DNA from: Thiotrichaceae bacterium
GTDB taxonomy: Bacteria; Pseudomonadota; Gammaproteobacteria; Thiotrichales; Thiotrichaceae
NCBI GenBank assembly: GCA_026991755.1
Contig: JALXAX010000087.1
Coordinates: 1-64,000 of the forward strand
Length of the DNA stretch: 64,000 nucleotides
Reading direction: 5' to 3'
Shown: positions 58,618 to 64,000 of the stretch, in pieces
Layout of the letters: each line of letters begins with the position of its first letter
Numbering within the stretch: position 1 is the first letter of the stretch
Translations under genes and position numbers: made by a program
Notes under the pieces: generated by a model
Told to the model about the DNA's origin: nothing
Databases searched by the model: none
Seen by the model: only the letters and a program-made list of their open reading frames with translations

Positions 58618-61107
58618 TTACTTTAATTCATTCTTATGACAAAGAATGCAGCTAACTTGCTCTCCCTTCTTCAAATTAACAGTAAAGTTCTTAACTTCAT
58701 TTCCAGGACATAGTGTGCCCTTTTCACATTCTTCGATGACAAAGCTACGATCAGTTGCAACTTTGGATAAGACGGTGCCCTCTCCATTATTGCCATGGCA
58801 GGAACGACAGCTATCAGCCTGCTTCTCTGCTAGCTTCTCATGTCCACCATCAGCGAAAGAACTACCACCAACAGGGTGCATTCCATGAGGGCCGCCTAGC
58901 GTATTACCTAAAGTACCTTTAGCATGACAACTTTCACACTCAACAATGGAGCCTGTATGTCCCTGAACGGTACTGGCAGTAAGGTTATCATTAGCTAGAG
59001 GATTAGCGTTTGGCCAAATAGCATGTGTGCTACCGTGACAACCTTCACACATAATGCCTTCGTGACCTTTGCCCGAACCGTCATTAGAACCACTTAAGCG
59101 ATATAAACTCTGGTTTTCGGCGAAACGAGAGTTGCTTGATTCAATAGGCGTGGCTGAATTATCAGTATCTAAATAAGCCTGTATAAGACGAATACCATCT
59201 TTAGCAACTATGCTTCCAGCAGGATGTCCCAGATTCAATGCGTCACCTGTATGACATGATTGACACTTAGGTTCTGATGCCCAAGGTACTCTTTTATTGG
59301 GGTCTGTTCCTTGCCCTGTTGCCAAGCCTTCGGAGAAGTCATCACCTACTTGTTTCATACCTCCATGACAATCTTGGCAGACTACGCCGCCAGAGAACAT
59401 TGCGCCTCGTAGACACTGTGTTTTATTGCCAGGATGACATTGATAACAGGTGTTTTGCAATACACTGAGCTCAAAGCCATTAATGGCTGGGCCACTAGTA
59501 CGCCTAGGATCATTAGGTGACGGCATGGTTTGGAATGCAGGGTCACCCAGTGCATTTTTATAGCTCGCATGGTTAAAGTGCATCGCTCTGGACATGCTAA
59601 TATGACGTAACTGTTGACGACCTTTAATTCCTTGAGTTGTTTCATTGATAGGGCCAACCTGAGCTAGGTCCAATGCGGGCGTATAATGGCATTGTGCGCA
59701 TTGAATGGGTGTTTGGTTTGCTAAACAATTAGGGCTAGCAGGATCAACCGATGGGTTACATATTGCGGCTGATGCGTCAACGCTACTGGTGTATTTCAAA
59801 CCGTGTTTTGCATCATGAACTCTCAGAATATTCATTTTAGCGGCATTTTGTAGGCGCTCTGGTCCAGGCGCATTAGCGGCTTTTACAATATCAAAAGGCA
59901 CACTGGCAAAAGTTGTAGCTGCGCCATCACCTGCGTCATCAGGGTCTGCATGGCAGTTTTGACAATCTGCTTCACTTGCCACAGGTAATACCAATGGCAC
60001 GGAATCAAGTTCTGTTCCTGTTGTTTTATCAGTTGCGGCAACTTTCATCAATGGATAAGGATTCGACCTACCTTGATCATCAACGGGTAACAATGGAATA
60101 CCATCAGCCGCAAACCAGTTTACATCGGTAATAACGTTGCCAAAAAAGTGTACGTCTTTATCAAACCGAAGGAAGTCTTGAGGTGTATTAGATGTTCCTG
60201 GCATAGCTTGTTGCTTAGCAATCAATGCAGGTAGTGCTGCGACATCAGGTACAGGTAACCCTAAGCCTACGGGTATAGGCTCAAATATTGAGAGTACGCT
60301 TGATGGATAAAACAAAGCATAAGCTAAACCTGCCAATGTGTTATTCGAACCTGGTGGTGTTTGTTGCCAGAAGTTTGTCTTAAATACACTTGCAGTATTT
60401 TGAGAGGTTGTATTGATTGAATTAGCACCAGCTGGATCGGTAGCGCTAGAGGTAGCGGAATATTCCATTCCTACATCAAGGTTAGAGAGAACTCGAGGTA
60501 AAGATGCATCAGTTCCTTTCAAAATAGCCTGTGCATGAACGACATTAAAGGGAGGTAATATGCTAAGTATTTGATAATCCTTATCGGCACAATGCATGCC
60601 TAGATCATTAGCGGCTAGCACCCTAACTTGTGCATTACTGGAGGGCGGAGGAGGCGGTGGCGTATTATTACCATCATCGCAATCAGCAGGTGCTTTTTTT
60701 ACTTTCTTTTCAGCAAAAGCACCATCGGATTGTTCAACTCTCACTCGACAAGGAACAGAGGTAGGGTTGGCAATCTTAAATTTCCATTTTTTCTTGTTGG
60801 AAGTTTGAGTGGCCAAAACAGCCTGAGTGTCAGCATTACTTAATGTTACGGATAACTTCTTCTTACCCTTGCCTTTAACTTTAAGAGTTGATTTTTCATT
60901 ATCCCACTTAGCGCTACTAATTTTGAATTTTGAATCTGAATCCGAGTCCGAGTCTGCTATTGCTCCACTGACGGGAAGTAATCCTATGACAATGAAGAAT
61001 ACAAAAGTAGTAAAAAGGTGGTTTGAGTGAGAAAGCCTTGAAGGCAATAGGTGGTATCGTTTTATGAATCTGACGATTGCTATAGTTTTTATATGATCTG
61101 TTTTCAT
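58618..61107 (-). CDS. Exported nine-heme c-type cytochrome
   Basis: An 829-residue exported protein. The signal (about 31-51, FFIVIGLLPVSGAIA) is followed by an Asp-Ser run and a beta domain (about 55-130). A PPPPPP linker leads to a domain starting RVLAANDLGMHC. There are nine CxxCH heme sites: CQNCH, CAQCH, CYQCH, CQDCH, CQSCH, CEGCH, CESCH, CRSCH and CILCH, spread over about residues 390-826. The many extra His residues can serve as second ligands. It likely carries electrons across the periplasm or to the cell surface. ATG 61107 has GGGAG upstream; a start at 61131 is less likely. Confidence 0.88.
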   Translation of the reverse strand: MKTDHIKTIAIVRFIKRYHLLPSRLSHSNHLFTTFVFFIVIGLLPVSGAIADSDSDSDSKFKISSAKWDNEKSTLKVKGKGKKKLSVTLSNADTQAVLATQTSNKKKWKFKIANPTSVPCRVRVEQSDGAFAEKKVKKAPADCDDGNNTPPPPPPSSNAQVRVLAANDLGMHCADKDYQILSILPPFNVVHAQAILKGTDASLPRVLSNLDVGMEYSATSSATDPAGANSINTTSQNTASVFKTNFWQQTPPGSNNTLAGLAYALFYPSSVLSIFEPIPVGLGLPVPDVAALPALIAKQQAMPGTSNTPQDFLRFDKDVHFFGNVITDVNWFAADGIPLLPVDDQGRSNPYPLMKVAATDKTTGTELDSVPLVLPVASEADCQNCHADPDDAGDGAATTFASVPFDIVKAANAPGPERLQNAAKMNILRVHDAKHGLKYTSSVDASAAICNPSVDPASPNCLANQTPIQCAQCHYTPALDLAQVGPINETTQGIKGRQQLRHISMSRAMHFNHASYKNALGDPAFQTMPSPNDPRRTSGPAINGFELSVLQNTCYQCHPGNKTQCLRGAMFSGGVVCQDCHGGMKQVGDDFSEGLATGQGTDPNKRVPWASEPKCQSCHTGDALNLGHPAGSIVAKDGIRLIQAYLDTDNSATPIESSNSRFAENQSLYRLSGSNDGSGKGHEGIMCEGCHGSTHAIWPNANPLANDNLTASTVQGHTGSIVECESCHAKGTLGNTLGGPHGMHPVGGSSFADGGHEKLAEKQADSCRSCHGNNGEGTVLSKVATDRSFVIEECEKGTLCPGNEVKNFTVNLKKGEQVSCILCHKNELK

Positions 61108-61232
61108 TTTTATGCTCCCTAGTTTGATCATTAACTAGAGAGTATTTAAAATTAAGCGCTCAATGTATGTAACAATTGTTCCCTTGGCATAAAATATAGT
61201 GTGTTTAAAAGGTCTCTTTTAGTAAAACTCGG

Positions 61233-62078
61233 CTAAACAGAAAACACGATATTATCTAGCAGACGAGCTTTACCAAGCCATGCGGAAGCTACTATCACCA
61301 AGTCGCAATCCTCTGCACTAGGCTCTAGCAAACTGCCTTGTCGGCGAACTTCAATATAATCAGGGCGAAAGCCCTGTTCTGCGATGAGTGCATTAGCTTG
61401 TTCACAAAGCACTTGATAATTAGATGCACCTTCAAGTATCTGTAGCTTGATGTGTTTAATGGCTTTATTCAAATAAGGTGCGACTTTGCGTTCATCTTTA
61501 GTGAGATAGCCATTACGGGAACTCATCGCCAAGCCATCCTTTTCACGCACGATGGGATGCGAAATAATCTCAATATCGTAATTAAGCTCTTGGACCATTT
61601 GCTGGATGATGATGAGTTGTTGGTAGTCTTTTTGTCCGAAGATGGCAAAATCAGGGGTGGTTAGATTAAATAGTTTAGCAACAACAGTAGTGACTCCAGA
61701 GAAATGACCTGAACGAGATGCGCCTTCTAGAATATCACTAAGGTGGGTGACTTCTACGCGGGTTGCGGTTTCTGTTTTACCGTACATGGTTTCAACACTG
61801 GGTGAAAAAACCAAATCACAGTGATGGGATTCTAGTGCAGCAATGTCCGCTTCATAAGTGCGGGGGTAGTCGTCTAAGTCTTTATTTTTATCGAACTGAA
61901 TGGGGTTTACAAACAGAGTAACGATAGCAATATCGGCTATTCGTTTAGCTTCCTTTACCAAGCTCAAATGACCTTGGTGCAAGTTGCCCATAGTCGCCAC
62001 TAAGGCAATGGTTTTACCTTGTTGCTTCCAGCTTTTTATTTGCTGGCGTAGCTGTTGTATATCACTAGTTTCTATCAT
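61233..62078 (-). CDS. panC: Pantothenate synthetase
   Basis: PanC joins pantoate and beta-alanine with ATP. The nucleotidyl-transferase motif MGNLHQGHLSLV lies near the N-terminus. Further family parts are VNPIQFDKNKDLDDYPRT, FGQKDYQQL and AMSSRNGYLT (the KMSKS-like region). The frame is open to 62105, but MIETSDIQQLRQQI at 62078 fits the family start, giving 281 residues and a 19-bp gap to panB. The pcnB-folK-panB-panC order is that of E. coli. Confidence 0.95.
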   Translation of the reverse strand: MIETSDIQQLRQQIKSWKQQGKTIALVATMGNLHQGHLSLVKEAKRIADIAIVTLFVNPIQFDKNKDLDDYPRTYEADIAALESHHCDLVFSPSVETMYGKTETATRVEVTHLSDILEGASRSGHFSGVTTVVAKLFNLTTPDFAIFGQKDYQQLIIIQQMVQELNYDIEIISHPIVREKDGLAMSSRNGYLTKDERKVAPYLNKAIKHIKLQILEGASNYQVLCEQANALIAEQGFRPDYIEVRRQGSLLEPSAEDCDLVIVASAWLGKARLLDNIVFSV

Positions 62079-62097
62079 TATTGTAACTAATCTGTGG

Positions 62098-62907
62098 TTA
62101 TACAAAACAGTGGTTTTCAGTAGGAAAGTCGCTGGACTTTACATCATCAATATAAGCTTTAATTGCTTTGGGGATGGTACCATTTTCGACCATAAAGTCT
62201 TTGCTAAATTTGGGGGCGTTAGGGGTTATACCGATTAAATCCTGTAGCACTAATATTTGCCCATCACAGTCTGTTCCTGCACCAATACCGATAGTAGGGA
62301 CACTTAATTTTTCAGTAATATCTTTTGCTAATTGAACGGGTACACATTCTAGTAAGACCATATCAGCACCTGCATTTTGCAAAGCAACAGCGTCTTCTAA
62401 CATTTGCTGAGCCGCATCTTGCTCCCGGCCTTGTACTCGATAGCCACCTAGCTTATGGACTGATTGGGGTGTTAGCCCGAGGTGGGCGCAAACAGGTACA
62501 CCATGATGAGTGAGCTGTCTTACTGTTTCGATTTGAGGTGCACCACCTTCTAGCTTGATCATGTGTGCGCCACCTTCTTGCATAATACGCGCGGCATTGG
62601 TTAAAGCTTGTTGAGGTGAGGTATAACTCATAAAGGGAAGGTCAGCCATTAGCAAAGCGGTATCACAGCTCGTGGCAACCGCTTTGGTATGGTAAATAAT
62701 ATCGTCAACACTAACGGGAACCGTTGTCTCATGACCTTGAATAACCATGCCCAAAGAGTCGCCTACTAGAATAAAGTCCACCCCTTGATCATCCATTACC
62801 CGTGCAAAACTGGCGTCATAAGCGGTGAGAGAGGCAATTTTCTCGCCCTTCTTTTTCATATTATGTAGGGTAGTTACAGTGACTCTGCGCTTGATGGGTT
62901 TCGTCAT
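62098..62907 (-). CDS. panB: 3-methyl-2-oxobutanoate hydroxymethyltransferase
   Basis: PanB transfers a hydroxymethyl group from methylene-tetrahydrofolate to ketoisovalerate. The protein has 269 residues, a TIM barrel. VTTLHNMKKKGEKIASLTAY at the start, VGDSLGMVIQGHETT, HLGLTPQSVHKLGGYRVQG and IGIGAGTDCDGQILVLQD are all family segments with the metal-binding and product residues. Its folate cofactor links to folK, 17 bp upstream. Confidence 0.96.
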   Translation of the reverse strand: MTKPIKRRVTVTTLHNMKKKGEKIASLTAYDASFARVMDDQGVDFILVGDSLGMVIQGHETTVPVSVDDIIYHTKAVATSCDTALLMADLPFMSYTSPQQALTNAARIMQEGGAHMIKLEGGAPQIETVRQLTHHGVPVCAHLGLTPQSVHKLGGYRVQGREQDAAQQMLEDAVALQNAGADMVLLECVPVQLAKDITEKLSVPTIGIGAGTDCDGQILVLQDLIGITPNAPKFSKDFMVENGTIPKAIKAYIDDVKSSDFPTENHCFV

Positions 62908-62924
62908 GATGGTGGTTTCCCAAG

Positions 62925-63449
62925 TTAGTCTGTATGGCTATCGTTATGTATCTGCTGGTGCGATTCTATAACCCAGAGGTCATTGTCACATTTAGCGAGA
63001 TAGTCCGAAAGTGGCGTTCCATTAGGGAATATAAGCCCATTTGTGATTTCATCAAGGGGGTAGAGTACAAAAGGTCGTTCGGTGATTCTGGGGTGTGGCA
63101 CGATTAAGCGTTCTGATTCAATGAGCTGATCACCATACAAGAGCAGATCAAGATCTAAGGTTCTTGGCCCCCAGTGTTGTCCTGTGCGAATACGATTATG
63201 TGTTTTCTCTATATGCTGTAATGCATCGAGTAATGACAATGGTTGTAATGTTGTTTCAATTTGGGCAACAGCATTCACATAATCAGGTTGGTCTTGCGGG
63301 CCATGTGGTTTGCTACCGTACAGGCTGGAGTGCTTGATGAGATCGATGTTGGCATGATTTTTTAAAGCAGAAAACGCAGAGTGTAGTGTATCGCTAGAGT
63401 CACCAAGATTACTGCCTAAGCCAATATAGCAAATGACGGCTTTAGTCAT
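62925..63449 (-). CDS. folK: 2-amino-4-hydroxy-6-hydroxymethyldihydropteridine diphosphokinase
   Basis: FolK transfers pyrophosphate from ATP to the pterin in folate synthesis. The protein has 174 residues. Motifs are IGLGSNLGDS (about 9-18), YGSKPHGPQDQPDYVNAVAQ, and GPRTLDLDLLLYG with the two metal-binding Asp residues, then PHPRITERPFVLYPL. It overlaps the end of pcnB by 8 bp and is followed by panB. Confidence 0.95.
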   Translation of the reverse strand: MTKAVICYIGLGSNLGDSSDTLHSAFSALKNHANIDLIKHSSLYGSKPHGPQDQPDYVNAVAQIETTLQPLSLLDALQHIEKTHNRIRTGQHWGPRTLDLDLLLYGDQLIESERLIVPHPRITERPFVLYPLDEITNGLIFPNGTPLSDYLAKCDNDLWVIESHQQIHNDSHTD

Positions 63450-64000
63450 GCGTATTTTGATTAGGCTTTTTACGGCGACGACGGCGCTTTTTCTTGGGGC
63501 TTGAGTAAGTCTGACAAATTTCTTCTTGTTCTTCTAATGACAAAAACTGGAAAGTAGTCCACCAGTCACAGGCTTCTTGTGGCAAGTGGCCTGCATTAGC
63601 GCGTAGACAGAAGAAGTCGTAGGCGGCTCTAAAGCGTCGATGCTCTAGAAAGGATAAGGATGAACGACAATCACGACGATTAAAGCGATCCTGTAAAGAC
63701 CAAATCTCACGCGTCATACTGCTGAATCGCTTGGGTACTGACATTGCACGAACTTGTTCAGAGAACACATCACTCGCCGCTTTATGCATGGCTTGATAAG
63801 CAGGTTGGCCTTCTTCAAGGTGATATTGAAAGTGGCTAGTTAAATCGTCCCACAGCATGACTGCAAACAAGAAAGCAGGAGTAGTGCTTTTACCCGAGTT
63901 AATGCGTTTATCGGTATTGTTCAGAGCAAGTTCTACAAAGTCTAGAAACTCAGTACCATCTTCAAGTAGCAGGCTATGCTCCGTAAGTGGAAACAAGTAC
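63442..64000 (-). CDS. pcnB: Poly(A) polymerase I, C-terminal part
   Basis: The frame runs off the right edge, so only the C-terminal 185 residues or so are seen. The segment RFSSMTREIWSLQDRFNRR and the block FLEHRRFRAAYDFFCLRA match the C-terminal RNA-binding part of PcnB. The basic tail KKKRRRRRKKPNQ is typical and contacts RNA. PcnB adds poly(A) to RNA 3' ends to promote decay. It is placed upstream of folK as in E. coli. The nucleotidyltransferase domain lies outside the window. Confidence 0.88.
   Translation of the reverse strand, partial: YLFPLTEHSLLLEDGTEFLDFVELALNNTDKRINSGKSTTPAFLFAVMLWDDLTSHFQYHLEEGQPAYQAMHKAASDVFSEQVRAMSVPKRFSSMTREIWSLQDRFNRRDCRSSLSFLEHRRFRAAYDFFCLRANAGHLPQEACDWWTTFQFLSLEEQEEICQTYSSPKKKRRRRRKKPNQNTHD

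Overview
This 64 kb window looks like a chromosomal segment of a Gram-negative gammaproteobacterium. It carries an isc-hscBA-fdx-iscX iron-sulfur operon with IscR, a pcnB-folK-panB-panC cluster, an initiator-tRNA/rimP-nusA-infB-rbfA-truB cluster in the E. coli order, PqiABC-type envelope genes, MltB and SirB. Paired YeeE/YedE sulfur-transport halves, a nine-heme exported cytochrome, an LDH-type malate dehydrogenase and a possible LCIB-like carbonic anhydrase would fit a sulfur-oxidising Thiotrichales-like lineage. That placement is inference only; the window contains no rRNA.

Layout, left to right. 1-1.5 kb: accessory DNA with a structured non-coding stretch and a toxin-antitoxin pair. 1.5-6.5 kb: a minus-strand operon (methyltransferase, a PqiA split in two, PqiB, PqiC) and SirB. 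6.5-9.4 kb: purK-purE divergent from purC. 9.6-16.8 kb: sugar-nucleotide epimerase with an orphan gspC, a serine/threonine kinase, a histidine-rich LysM lipoprotein and small enzymes. 17-23.3 kb: truB, rbfA, infB, nusA, rimP and tRNA-fMet. About 23.3-32.9 kb: an accessory/defence block with an AbrB-Doc toxin-antitoxin pair, a transposase remnant, an ssrA 3'-end-like fragment, and a type I restriction-modification locus. That locus also holds dinD, a relic of a second hsdR tail, and an ATPase with anticodon-nuclease-like features. 33-44 kb: metabolic and envelope genes (mdh, SPOR lipoprotein, ilvA, YeeE/YedE pair, rpiA, L31B, thermonuclease, M48 protease, malic enzyme). 43.3-50 kb: cysE and the isc operon behind a clear IscR-type operator. 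50-58 kb: two tandem minus-strand sRNA-like elements, purF, an L,D-transpeptidase, an aromatic/Asn/Gln-rich exported protein, mltB, hisC, the LCIB-like protein and a Crp/Fnr regulator. 58.6-64 kb: multiheme cytochrome, panC, panB, folK and the 3' part of pcnB.

The most distinctive non-coding feature is a set of dispersed imperfect palindromes of about 80-210 bp, called families 1-5 here. They fill many intergenic gaps, sometimes abut stop codons, and in places supply apparent extra N-terminal codons. Members differ by presence or absence of small internal hairpin cassettes, and the same cassettes occur in different families. The strongest candidates for follow-up are the modular palindromes, the type I locus with its nuclease-like ATPase and duplicated hsdR tail, the LCIB-like protein and the tandem sRNA candidates.
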